A DNA stretch of 64,000 nucleotides from JAACFF01 sp963807975 (GTDB taxonomy: Bacteria > Chloroflexota > Anaerolineae > Promineifilales > Promineifilaceae): the NCBI GenBank assembly GCA_963807975.1, contig CAWEDV010000001.1, positions 1,488,001 to 1,552,000 of the forward strand, given 5' to 3'. Shown piece after piece: positions 43,455-51,973 of the stretch. Under the pieces are notes generated by a model, which was not told where the DNA came from, did not search any database, and worked only from the letters and a program-made list of their open reading frames with translations. How positions within the stretch are numbered: the stretch's first letter is position 1; the number at the start of each line of letters is the position of its first letter. The translations under genes were made by a program, and so were the position numbers.

Positions 43455-44261
43455 ATGAAACGCACCTGTCAATTTTGCCAAAGCCCCCTTTTTGAAACAG
43501 ATACAGTTTGCTGGCATTGTGGCCGGCAGCAGACGTCCTCCAGCCAAGCTACACAACCAGCAATTCCTCCCAATACAGAAACCGTACCTGAAGGAGATCC
43601 GGAGCAAGAGCTAGAGCCAGTCGGATCGAGGCTTTTTCTCTATTATGCCGGGCTGATGCTCTTCATTATTTTCGCCCTTCTTCTCGTCACCAGTTCCCTG
43701 GGGCAAAGCCCAATCTTGGCCTTCAAACTTGACGAATCTGAAAGTGACTGGGTGGCCTTGACTTCTCCGGACAAGTCCTTCTCCATAGAAATCCCAGCAA
43801 CATGGGACTGGCATTTTCAAGAAGGAGCGCGCCTTAGTACATCCTTCGAGGAGATTTTACAGAATGATGAACGGGTCAAGTTGGCCGTCCTGCCCTTAGC
43901 AGATTTCGTACCCGACACCGAATATCTGTTTATCGCTCAACGTGATCAGGGCTTGATGGTCGTGGCGCGAAGCGAACGACTCAATCGCCTTCCCCCCCAG
44001 CAGGCGGTGACCGCTATTCAGGCGGAATATTTCGAGAATATCAGCGTTACCGGAGCAAAGGAAATAGCGGGCTCAACAGGAGAACCCAGGGCTCAATTCT
44101 CGGTCACACATGCCGGCCTGCCCTTGCAGTGTGATCAGCACATGGTCCCCAGTCCGACATACACCTTTTTAGTAGCCGCCTGTGCCGCACCAGACGACTA
44201 CGATTGGCAGCAGGAGATCTTTCGAGATGGACTCAGCAGTTTCACTGGACGTGTGCGCTGA
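43455..44261 (+). CDS. Zinc-ribbon membrane protein, unknown function
   Basis: A 268-residue protein. The N-terminus is a short zinc ribbon (CQFCQSPLF ... CWHCGRQQ, C-x2-C twice), followed by an acidic/Pro linker and one membrane helix (LFLYYAGLMLFIIFALLLV, near 55-75). The rest (about 90-268) would be outside the cell. It contains a segment, PDKSFSIEIPATWDW, resembling the PsbP-like/lipoprotein 'SFSIPVPxGW' pattern of extracytoplasmic domains. Function is unknown; a membrane sensor is one option. No SD is seen. thpR follows after 12 bases. Confidence 0.7.
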   Translation: MKRTCQFCQSPLFETDTVCWHCGRQQTSSSQATQPAIPPNTETVPEGDPEQELEPVGSRLFLYYAGLMLFIIFALLLVTSSLGQSPILAFKLDESESDWVALTSPDKSFSIEIPATWDWHFQEGARLSTSFEEILQNDERVKLAVLPLADFVPDTEYLFIAQRDQGLMVVARSERLNRLPPQQAVTAIQAEYFENISVTGAKEIAGSTGEPRAQFSVTHAGLPLQCDQHMVPSPTYTFLVAACAAPDDYDWQQEIFRDGLSSFTGRVR

Positions 44262-44273
44262 TCCTCTATTTCC

Positions 44274-44840
44274 ATGGACAAGATCAGAGCTTTCATCGCC
44301 ATTCCATTGCCCGTAGCTGTGCAAACAGAATTGGGCCGCGTGAGTCAGAGTTGGGCTGACCAGATTCCCCAAAAAGCGGTTCGTTGGGTCAAACCGCAGC
44401 TTATGCATATCACCTTGCGGTTTCTTGGCAAGATGGATCCCCGATCAATTCCAACCCTGGCGCAGGCACTGGATACGGTGACGGCCCGTCACCAATCGTT
44501 CACTCTAAATCTGGCCGCACCGGGCTGCTTTCCCAATTCAAAACGGCCACGGGTAATATGGGTAGGGTTGGAAGGTCAACTTGAAGAGGTGGCAGTACTG
44601 AAAAAAGACATCGATGATGTCTTGGTGCCCTTAGGATGGGAGATTGATGGTCGCTCTTTTCGACCCCACCTGACCCTCGGGCGCGTAAAAGAGAGCCGTA
44701 AGGTTCAGGGATTTCGCTGGGAAGCCGATATTGAACCGCTGTCGCTGCCCGCACCCGCCATCCACCTCATCGAAAGCAAGTTACAGCCCTCCGGTCCTAT
44801 TTACACCATTCGCCATACAAGCACACTGCTCACAACGTAG
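44274..44840 (+). CDS. thpR: RNA 2',3'-cyclic phosphodiesterase
   Basis: A 188-residue 2H-phosphoesterase (LigT family) that opens 2',3'-cyclic phosphates on RNA ends and can join tRNA halves in vitro. The two catalytic H-x-T-L motifs are visible: MHITLRFLG (near 43) and PHLTLGRVK (near 128). The N-terminal MDKIRAFIAIPLP is typical. It is 12 bases after the zinc-ribbon gene and likely co-transcribed. Convergent to the deoxynucleoside kinase fusion. Confidence 0.93.
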   Translation: MDKIRAFIAIPLPVAVQTELGRVSQSWADQIPQKAVRWVKPQLMHITLRFLGKMDPRSIPTLAQALDTVTARHQSFTLNLAAPGCFPNSKRPRVIWVGLEGQLEEVAVLKKDIDDVLVPLGWEIDGRSFRPHLTLGRVKESRKVQGFRWEADIEPLSLPAPAIHLIESKLQPSGPIYTIRHTSTLLTT

Positions 44841-44882
44841 CCGAAGTATCACGTCTCCGTTCTGATCATTGTAGCCAAACCC

Positions 44883-44921
44883 GCCCTAATGGGGCAGCGT
44901 CTAGCCCTAATGGGGCAGCGT
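44883..44921. repeat. Tandem direct repeat covering the 3' end of the kinase-MazG gene
   Basis: GCCCTAATGGGGCAGCGT occurs at 44883-44900 and again at 44904-44921, a 21-base period with 18 identical bases. The second copy contains the stop codon of the reverse-strand gene. It looks like a small slippage duplication of the gene end. Confidence 0.8.
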
Positions 44922-45926
44922 TCTCTCCCTGGGCCAATCTCGGCCTAGATTTTGTCTCATCTTATCGAGATAGGCCTGCTCCAGATCAACGCCGGTGTAA
45001 TTGGCCAGCTTCAGCGTATAGGCCAATAGATCAGCCAACTCACTGCGCAAGCTCGCCCGATGTTTATTGACCGCTTCTCGGCGTGCCTCTCCAGGAGATC
45101 GGCCGTCGCTGGCCAAGCGCTTACCATCTCCCCAAACCTTAACCATTTCCTTGGCTATCTCTCCCACCTCTTCCGTCAGAAGAATGTAATTAAAAAAGAG
45201 GTCGTGATCAAAATCCTTCGCTTCATCCAAATGACGGTGGAACTGCTGGTAGGCAGCCAGACGTCCCTCCTCCAAGAGTGCATCCCTCACTAAAGTTGGT
45301 CGTGGGATCGCATGCTGGTCGGCTAAGGCTTGTTCTATCTGCACGGCCACGAGATCCAGATCTTCATCTCTGGCCAAAAAGTCCAGTTGATCGACTTCAA
45401 GCGTTAGGACAGGTACGTCAGCTATATTGTTCAACCACGCTTCATACGCTTCGGCCAACTGTTTGATATAGTCGGGGTCCATATCCCGCTCATAAGGACG
45501 GTCGCGCAGCGCGATCCGGCGCATGACCACATCATGGCTGGCTTTCAAGTAAACAATCAAATTGGGCTTTGGGATCTTCTCACTCAGCGCGGCGTGCACG
45601 CGTCCATACATCGCCAACTCATCATCTTTCAGATTTAACCAGGCAAACAATTCATCCTTGGCGAAGGTGTAATCCGATACCAGCATCCCTTTTTTTAATG
45701 CCTCGGGCACGGCTTTATTTTGTTGGTGGTAACGGCTCAATAAGAAGAATATCTGGGTTTGGAAAGCATACCGCTCCCGATCACCATAGAAATCGGCCAG
45801 AAACGGGTTCTCCTCAAATACCTCCAGCAGTACTTCGGCCTGGAATCGGGGTTGGAGCAGGCGCGCCAGGGTCGTTTTACCAATGCCAATTACGCCTTCA
45901 ATAGCAATATACTTATTGTTGATCAT
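44907..45926 (-). CDS. Deoxynucleoside kinase fused to a MazG-like pyrophosphohydrolase domain
   Basis: A 339-residue two-domain protein. The N-terminal domain (about 1-210) is a dNK/dGK-type deoxynucleoside kinase: P-loop IEGVIGIGKTTLA, EENPFLADFY with the catalytic acidic residue, and the LID segment ALRDRPYERDMD. It should phosphorylate deoxynucleosides for salvage. The C-terminal domain (about 235-335) has the MazG-like metal motif LLTEEVGEIAKEMVK (E-E-x-x-E) with ELADLLAYTLKLAN (E-x-x-D), typical of NTP pyrophosphohydrolases that turn (d)NTPs into monophosphates. The GGAGTAAAT SD fits the start. Each domain alone is common; the fusion is unusual. It heads no operon and lies 89 bases after the PAP2 gene. 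Confidence 0.85.
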   Translation of the reverse strand: MINNKYIAIEGVIGIGKTTLARLLQPRFQAEVLLEVFEENPFLADFYGDRERYAFQTQIFFLLSRYHQQNKAVPEALKKGMLVSDYTFAKDELFAWLNLKDDELAMYGRVHAALSEKIPKPNLIVYLKASHDVVMRRIALRDRPYERDMDPDYIKQLAEAYEAWLNNIADVPVLTLEVDQLDFLARDEDLDLVAVQIEQALADQHAIPRPTLVRDALLEEGRLAAYQQFHRHLDEAKDFDHDLFFNYILLTEEVGEIAKEMVKVWGDGKRLASDGRSPGEARREAVNKHRASLRSELADLLAYTLKLANYTGVDLEQAYLDKMRQNLGRDWPRERTLPH

Positions 45927-46015
45927 ATTTACTCCACATGCCTTAGAATAGGCCAGATGTCCGGTCTATAGCTACCTAATCAAAGCGTGTTAAAACAAGC
46001 TTCAATAGTCGAACT

Positions 46016-46519
46016 TTATCCAAAGTAATACCGGAAAAAGATTTGCAAGACAAGACTTATGCTCACCCCAAACAGCAGTCCGCCTGTTACATCAATAATG
46101 TAGTGGCGGGATAACAAGACACGAGCCAAGGCCACCAACCCAGCCCACAGAAAACAAAATATAGCGAACTGGGGAAAAGCAAAAACCAAGGTTACCGCAA
46201 CCGCTCCAGCTCGCGCCGCATGGCCAGATGGAAACGAATATATATCCGTGGCGATGGCCCATTTTTCGGTAGGACGCTCTCGCTTGAAGATCCCCTTGGC
46301 CACGGCCGTCAGCAGGGCCGTTACCACAACCGTAATCAGCAAAGGCCACCCAACCGGCCAGGCCTGCCAGATCAGCAGCGCCGATACCAGCAGCCAGAAG
46401 ACACTATCCGCTGTGCGTGCGATGAGCCACGCCGGCACATAGACAATGCGCCTCTCAGAATATTTGGCAATGCGCTGTGATACGGTCTCATCACGCGCTA
46501 TCAACTCTTTAATGGTCAT
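46016..46519 (-). CDS. PAP2-family membrane phosphatase
   Basis: A 167-residue lipid phosphatase-like protein with about four membrane segments. The three PAP2 motifs are KRERPTEKW (near 75), YSFPSGHAARAG (near 93) and SRHYIIDVTGG (near 138), with the catalytic His residues in place. It probably removes phosphate from isoprenoid or glycerolipid pyro/phosphates at the membrane. It follows the nucleotidyltransferase gene by 27 bases on the same strand. No SD is evident. Confidence 0.9.
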   Translation of the reverse strand: MTIKELIARDETVSQRIAKYSERRIVYVPAWLIARTADSVFWLLVSALLIWQAWPVGWPLLITVVVTALLTAVAKGIFKRERPTEKWAIATDIYSFPSGHAARAGAVAVTLVFAFPQFAIFCFLWAGLVALARVLLSRHYIIDVTGGLLFGVSISLVLQIFFRYYFG

Positions 46520-46546
46520 TAAACAGGGATCTTTTGTCTGCGCTAT

Positions 46547-47326
46547 TTATTGATCCTGGGTTTTCCTTAGGTCGGCACGCATCATTTCCAATTGTCCAGG
46601 CTTATCCACATCCATGGCTAATTCCGCCGGTGCATTGAGCACGATTTTTGCCGGACGGCCAATGAGCTTGGCGGCCAGATCTTCAACATCGGCAATACTG
46701 AGCCGGTGAAAAAGGAGCTTGAGCAGAACCCTCAATCCAACAATTCGGGCCAATTTCCAGGCATGTTTACGCGCATTGGTCAGTGCCACCCACAATTCTT
46801 TGTTTTCATCGGCCATAGCGACCTGGGCGATAGCCATATCGCCCCCAGCGATCTCAAGACCTTGCAGCTTGGTGTAGGTGCGATTGGAGCCAGGGAAACG
46901 GGCCTCCATTTCCTCTTTGCTCACAAATATATAGTAAATACCTTTGTCAAACGGCTGGCAGCTTTCGACGAATTGATCGACATTGGCGGCGGTTGCGGTT
47001 GGCAAATCGGCTGTGCTGAACAGAACGCTTTCCATATCTGGATATTGTTCACGCAGCCAGTTTGCTCCAGCCAAAACATTGCCCACCAGGCTGCCCTGAT
47101 CCGGCAGGTATTGATCAATGGGACGCTGGAACTGCATTCCCATATCATCTTCCAAACCGATGACGACAATTGTCTCCACGTATTTGGAGCCTTGCAGGGC
47201 ATCTATCACCCGCTCCAACATGGTCCGACCCTCCATGTCCAGCAGTGCCTTTGACCCTCCCTGCGTATACTCATAAAGTGGATCTTCCGGGCCAGGTGCT
47301 CCCCCGGCAGTTACTATGCAGTGCAT
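46547..47326 (-). CDS. Nucleotidyltransferase (MobA/NTP-transferase-like)
   Basis: A 259-residue GT-A-fold nucleotidyltransferase. The signature is IVTAGGAPGPEDPLYEYTQG plus GSKALLDMEGRTMLERVIDAL: the GG loop and the conserved Lys-Ala-Leu segment bind NTP and start of the substrate. FSTADLPTATAANVDQFV (near 105) holds the metal-binding Asp. It likely transfers a nucleotide to a phosphorylated compound, but the substrate is unclear. A GGAGGG SD seven bases before ATG at 47326 sets the start. It sits between a conserved unknown gene and PAP2, probably one operon. Confidence 0.8.
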   Translation of the reverse strand: MHCIVTAGGAPGPEDPLYEYTQGGSKALLDMEGRTMLERVIDALQGSKYVETIVVIGLEDDMGMQFQRPIDQYLPDQGSLVGNVLAGANWLREQYPDMESVLFSTADLPTATAANVDQFVESCQPFDKGIYYIFVSKEEMEARFPGSNRTYTKLQGLEIAGGDMAIAQVAMADENKELWVALTNARKHAWKLARIVGLRVLLKLLFHRLSIADVEDLAAKLIGRPAKIVLNAPAELAMDVDKPGQLEMMRADLRKTQDQ

Positions 47327-47350
47327 ATTATCTCCCTCCAACTTCTTTGG

Positions 47351-48259
47351 CTAAGCGCTCGACTGCAGGTCATGCAAGGTTGGTCTCAAATTAAGTTCCT
47401 GCAGCATTCCATCCAGTTCCTCAAATGTTAGCGGTCGATCTTTGCCGGACACGGCGGTCATTGCCGCCTCCAACATATTCGTACCAAAAGAACGACCATT
47501 CAACACTGGCGTGGTCGTCATCACGTACCGCACGCCTCGTTCGCGGAACATCTCCATATCCTTTGGTGTGGTCGTGTTGGTAATGATAACCTTGTCCTGT
47601 AAATCATCGGGCATATGGCGCTTGATATAGTGGCAATCTCCGGCGATGACCGTAGCCCAATCGTAATATTCCGTATATTTAGGGATTATTTCATCTTGCT
47701 TCTCACCCGTTGGGTAGAGCACACTGATTGGCAAGCGTGACGCGAACGGCAGTAAGAGACGGCCAACAATATGCAAACTACGCTGGCTGCGGATAGGAAT
47801 GGGAATACCCAATCCAAACATCAGATCTCCACAGACAGTTTCATAATCAAGCTCAAAAAATCCAAGTGCAAGCCCATACCTGTCCACTGCTGCTGTGTGG
47901 AGAACACGACCTTTTTGATAAGCCGATCCCAATTCCTTAACCAAGGTCTGCGCAGCATATCGTTCAAGCGTGACCTTCAATCCGGTTCCGTCAACAACCG
48001 GCGTCTGCTTCACATTCTTAATCATCTTGTGCGCGGCCGTGATCGAATATCGATGGTCAGCCATCTGTATCCAGAGGTCTATTCCGCCAACCCCAAATGC
48101 ATCCACTTGGCCATCCAGTTCGGTGAAGAGAGCAGTTGCCTTATCGATATCCCCATCTGTTCCGCGACGTTCAATGACAATATTTTCGCCAAACAGCTCC
48201 AACTCCGCCTTTTTATCGCGCTCTGAACTTCCCAAGCTTACACTAACCGCATGCTTCAT
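47351..48259 (-). CDS. Conserved protein of unknown function
   Basis: A 302-residue soluble protein that I do not recognise securely. It starts MKHAVSVSLGSSERDKKAEL. It contains a Gly-rich strand-turn FGVGGIDLWIQMADHRY (near 55), a segment DKVIITNTTTPKDMEMFRERG (near 225, shown here in parts as DKVIITNTTT and PKDMEMFRE) and ends with LTFEELDGMLQEL. Similar proteins have, from memory, been labelled quinate 5-dehydrogenase, but no clear NAD-binding glycine loop is seen, so I do not adopt that. GAGGTGA precedes ATG. It is the first gene of the run to the nucleotidyltransferase and PAP2. Confidence 0.6.
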   Translation of the reverse strand: MKHAVSVSLGSSERDKKAELELFGENIVIERRGTDGDIDKATALFTELDGQVDAFGVGGIDLWIQMADHRYSITAAHKMIKNVKQTPVVDGTGLKVTLERYAAQTLVKELGSAYQKGRVLHTAAVDRYGLALGFFELDYETVCGDLMFGLGIPIPIRSQRSLHIVGRLLLPFASRLPISVLYPTGEKQDEIIPKYTEYYDWATVIAGDCHYIKRHMPDDLQDKVIITNTTTPKDMEMFRERGVRYVMTTTPVLNGRSFGTNMLEAAMTAVSGKDRPLTFEELDGMLQELNLRPTLHDLQSSA

Positions 48260-48323
48260 CCCGTCACCTCGCTTCCACTATATCGTTTGTCCAGCAGATT
48301 GAATAGTTAAGATTTTACCTGTT

Positions 48324-50003
48324 TTAACGCTCTATCAAAATAGGCATGTAGACATAATCACTTGGGGGCTCTACGGTTGCCGTCGGGGTTATTGTTCCCG
48401 TCGCCGTGGGAGGAGGCATAACCGTCGCTGTGGGTGGCATGGGTGTGTTGGTTGGCATAGGCTCCGGGGTCGCGATCACGCTCTCATATGCCGTTTTGGC
48501 GTCAATCCGTCCCCACCCATAGACGTGGTTGGGCAGGGATTCCCCATCATCCCCTCCACAGTTTTCTGTCGTGAATAAAGGCACGGCCGACTCCGTAATC
48601 GCCAGCTCCAAGCCATCTACATCCCCGATGAGCTCTGGTTGAGCCGCCATCAACAATGCCGCCAGGCCCGCCACGTGGGGCGCAGCCATACTGGTACCGC
48701 TCAGCGAGCCATAGGAAGAGCCAGGCAAACTAGAGCGCACGGCCACTCCCGGAGCGGAAATATCAGGCTTCAAAGGACTGTTATCGCCACTGGTTACCGG
48801 CCCGCGCCCGCTAAAATTGGCCACGAAGTCATTTGAAGAAGTCGCCGCAACGCTGAATGAAGCATCATATACTGCCGCCGCGTCACCGATAGTGCTGCAT
48901 GCGGGACCATCATTTCCGGCCGAATGAACAGTGATGATTCCCGCGGCGCGCACATTTTCAACAACCGTTTTCAAAATATCCGGGTCCGTACACCCTTCCG
49001 ATTCCGGACAGCTCCAGGAATTATTAATAACATGGGGAGCTTTAGCCGGATCACCGTCACGCATCGGGTCTCCACCCAGCGGATAGGGCGCGATAAACCA
49101 TTCATAACACTCAGCGTAAGTCGCCGGTGTTCCAACCCCATTCTTCATATTGCGGCACGCTATCCACTGTGCTTCAGGGGCCATCCCAATCTGGTTGCCC
49201 TGGCCATCATCGCCAACCATGGTTCCCATCGTATGCGTACCGTGACCATGATCGTCACATGGTTGTGACGAATCATATCCGCAAGTGACATTCGCAGCGC
49301 CATTAGCTGTGCTTTCGTGAATGGCATCATGCCAGTTGTAATCATGATCAGCCTGCAGTCCATCCCAACCGCGATACTGCTCCTTTAATGCCGGGTGATG
49401 CCAATCGTAGCCGGTGTCCTGCCCACCAACGACGATCCCCTGCCCCGCCACACCGTTGCTCCAGACCTCGGGGGCCTGGACAAGGCTGATATTCCACTCG
49501 ATCGAGGTTTGATCGTCGACGGTATTTTCCGTCCTGGGTGATGCAAGTAGGTCCAATTTCACCTGCGGGTTAGCGTGGATCTGCGCCACATCACTTCTTT
49601 GGGCCAGCTGCTGTACAAGAACGGCATCTCCCCTAACCCAAATCCCGTTGGTAACCCAATAGGAGCGGTATTGCACTTCAGCCGCCTGCAGCAGCTTCAA
49701 GACTGGTGGCTGTGTCTCCATAGCCACGGTCGTTAACCGGCCATAGACATAAGCTCCTTTTCCCATTTTATCCGTGATCGACACCGCCCGGCTTAAATCG
49801 GCCTGCTCCCTTAAGATGACAATAAACTCAACGGATTGTTCCTCTGCTGCCATGTCGAGAAGGAGTGGATCAACCTTTTGCTGCCAGGCCGCGCGCGCTC
49901 TGGCCTGGGATAGGAACACAAACCCCACTAGGATCAATCCAGCGAATACAACAAGTCCAAACGCGCTCAACCGTTTTTTATTCACAAATATCATTCTCTC
50001 CAT
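48324..50003 (-). CDS. Secreted subtilisin-like serine protease (S8)
   Basis: An exported protease of about 559 residues. A signal helix lies at about 12-33 (LSAFGLVVFAGLILVGFVFL), an inhibitor-like propeptide at about 45-130, and the S8 catalytic domain with Asp in GGQDTGYDWHHPAL, His in DDHGHGTHTMG and Ser in LSGTSMAAPHVAGLAALL. A Thr/Pro-rich tail ends with YVYMPILIER. The start is uncertain: ATG at 50003 or 49994, with GGAG just before the latter; a GTG further up (50057) has no signal. The C-terminal tail resembles that of the sulfatase-like protein at 6719-8128. Confidence 0.92.
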   Translation of the reverse strand: MERMIFVNKKRLSAFGLVVFAGLILVGFVFLSQARARAAWQQKVDPLLLDMAAEEQSVEFIVILREQADLSRAVSITDKMGKGAYVYGRLTTVAMETQPPVLKLLQAAEVQYRSYWVTNGIWVRGDAVLVQQLAQRSDVAQIHANPQVKLDLLASPRTENTVDDQTSIEWNISLVQAPEVWSNGVAGQGIVVGGQDTGYDWHHPALKEQYRGWDGLQADHDYNWHDAIHESTANGAANVTCGYDSSQPCDDHGHGTHTMGTMVGDDGQGNQIGMAPEAQWIACRNMKNGVGTPATYAECYEWFIAPYPLGGDPMRDGDPAKAPHVINNSWSCPESEGCTDPDILKTVVENVRAAGIITVHSAGNDGPACSTIGDAAAVYDASFSVAATSSNDFVANFSGRGPVTSGDNSPLKPDISAPGVAVRSSLPGSSYGSLSGTSMAAPHVAGLAALLMAAQPELIGDVDGLELAITESAVPLFTTENCGGDDGESLPNHVYGWGRIDAKTAYESVIATPEPMPTNTPMPPTATVMPPPTATGTITPTATVEPPSDYVYMPILIER

Positions 50004-50069
50004 ACTGGCTTGCGCTTCCAGATTTAGCGCACGCCCTTCCCAGTGGACAGCATCCACAGAACAAATCGA

Positions 50070-51899
50070 TCAATCAAGGTCGAGCGAAAAGGGCATCAAT
50101 GTCAAAGGTCTACCGTTAAGCTCTTTCACCCATTCCCGCGACAACAGCCGGCTGATCTCTTGCACTGTTTCATTTGGGCGCGGTAGAACATAGTCATCGT
50201 TCTTATTCATCAAATTTGCCACTCGAATCTGGCCTGCGTGCTCAAATTCCAGAGCAGCCATGGTTGCTGCCTCTTCAACTGCATCAATAAAATCGCCGTG
50301 GCTGTCGACCAGCTTATGCGTTTCCGCCTGCCGTCCCGTCCACACACGCCCTTCACAAATGGCGTCCAAATCCTCGAAGGGCAAATCCCGCCCCTGGGCC
50401 ACAATACGCTTAAAATCCTCATAGGTGTGTACGATGCTGTCCCAGAATATTTGCCGTTCTTCGATCGATAGGGGCGCCAGATCGCTGTATAAGTTGGCTC
50501 GTTTACCTTTCTGTATGCTGACCTGGTTCACTTTGACTTTCTCATACAGCGCCTGGGTAGAAGCGCGGGCAGCAATCACTCCAATTGAACCGGTTAAAGT
50601 CGCCCGTTGGCTCATAATGTGCTTCGCCTGGGCGCTGACATAGTACCCGCCAGACGCCGCCACGTTGCCCATGTAGACCAGCACCGGTATTCGTTCACCT
50701 AAGTGTGCAATTTGACGGGCAATGAGATCAGAAGCTAAGGCGGAACCGCCCCCTGAATCAACATGAAATATCAGGGCTGCCATATTGGTCAATTTTTCTA
50801 CTTCGCGCAGCAGCCCAACCACGGTTTGCTCTCCCGCTGTGGAACCACCGACAAAAGGAATGGGTAGACCAAGTGGAGAGCTGCGGCTGGGTCCCATGAC
50901 AATCAACCCTTCCAAACTGACCACGCCAATAAACGGCCGTGTGCGCCTATAATATTTCTCGCTTAGAGCCTTTCTCGATTGATCCCAGGTGCGCAGTTTC
51001 GCTTTTGGTCGATCATGCTGATCGCTCGATTCTTCATCCTGACCGGTAGACCGCTCCTCTTCTTTGCCTGATTCCCCATTGGCCAACAGGTACGAGAGTT
51101 CATCTTCATAGGCCACATCGTCGATTAATCCTCGTTCCAGCGCTTCCGGTGCGAAGAACATCGCCTCGTCAATATGCCTTTGCATCTCTTCTTGGCTGAT
51201 GGAGCGCCCCTGCGCCATTTCCCCCGTGAGCATATCAAACTGATCATCGAGCAGCCATTGCAACTGTTCCCGATACTCCGGTGTCATATCCGCATGCTGC
51301 ATCATATCAAACGCCGTTTTATAGGGCGATATCTGCACCACATCCATTTGCACGCCTACCTGCTGCAAAGCATCCTTCAAGAAGACAACCTCGGCATGCA
51401 AACCCAATACTTCAAACTGTGATCCCGGGGGAACAATAATGCGGTCCGCCGCCGATGCGACATAGAAGTGCCTGGTATCCAAGTAGGGCGTAAAAACGGC
51501 CACCTGCTTACCTGATTCCCGCAATCTCAGAATCGAACGGCGTACATTTTGCAGCGTCGCCAAACCGCTTTGAAAACCACGGAAAATGAATAGAACGCCA
51601 TACACATTATCCGCGTCCGCTATTTTCTGCAATCGGCTGTTAAGCTGCTGCAGACTCTCCGCCGGAGCCGGAAACGGAAGCCGGCGTTGGATAAATCCCC
51701 GCTGCGGCGCGGATCGTTCGGGCAGCGCTCCTCCCAGGGGCAAGACGACGTAATCGATTCGCACCCGTCTTATCTTACGCCAGCGATTGCGCATTCCTAC
51801 CAGGGCTTTTACGAAGCCGGCAGTCAGCTCCCGCCAGGCCTGGACCGGCGCTCTTATGACACGTATCCAAAGGGAACTTTTTTGCATGTTTTCTGACAT
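50070..51899 (-). CDS. sppA: Signal peptide peptidase SppA, 67K type
   Basis: A 609-residue S49 protease with two tandem SppA domains, like the E. coli enzyme that digests cleaved signal peptides in the membrane. The catalytic lysine should be in ISPYKTAFDMM (near 210) in the N-domain; the serine is in GNVAASGGYYVSA (near 425) in the C-domain. The conserved HVDSGGGSALASD and GSIGVI segments are in place. A polar Glu/Ser/Asp-rich insert (about 280-310) separates the halves. No strong N-terminal membrane helix is seen, only a basic amphipathic start, which is unlike E. coli SppA. It lies 66 bases upstream of the S8 protease gene. Confidence 0.93.
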   Translation of the reverse strand: MSENMQKSSLWIRVIRAPVQAWRELTAGFVKALVGMRNRWRKIRRVRIDYVVLPLGGALPERSAPQRGFIQRRLPFPAPAESLQQLNSRLQKIADADNVYGVLFIFRGFQSGLATLQNVRRSILRLRESGKQVAVFTPYLDTRHFYVASAADRIIVPPGSQFEVLGLHAEVVFLKDALQQVGVQMDVVQISPYKTAFDMMQHADMTPEYREQLQWLLDDQFDMLTGEMAQGRSISQEEMQRHIDEAMFFAPEALERGLIDDVAYEDELSYLLANGESGKEEERSTGQDEESSDQHDRPKAKLRTWDQSRKALSEKYYRRTRPFIGVVSLEGLIVMGPSRSSPLGLPIPFVGGSTAGEQTVVGLLREVEKLTNMAALIFHVDSGGGSALASDLIARQIAHLGERIPVLVYMGNVAASGGYYVSAQAKHIMSQRATLTGSIGVIAARASTQALYEKVKVNQVSIQKGKRANLYSDLAPLSIEERQIFWDSIVHTYEDFKRIVAQGRDLPFEDLDAICEGRVWTGRQAETHKLVDSHGDFIDAVEEAATMAALEFEHAGQIRVANLMNKNDDYVLPRPNETVQEISRLLSREWVKELNGRPLTLMPFSLDLD

Positions 51900-51973
51900 C
51901 GGCTGTTTATACCTCTACTTCCTGCAAATAATAGGATTCATGGACCAATTACGCGATGTCGCTCACGCTTTCC

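Noticed and set aside
44883..44921. Short tandem repeat as a CRISPR or VNTR
   Set aside because: Only two copies with no spacer; it is a duplication of a gene end. No CRISPR-like array was seen anywhere in the window.
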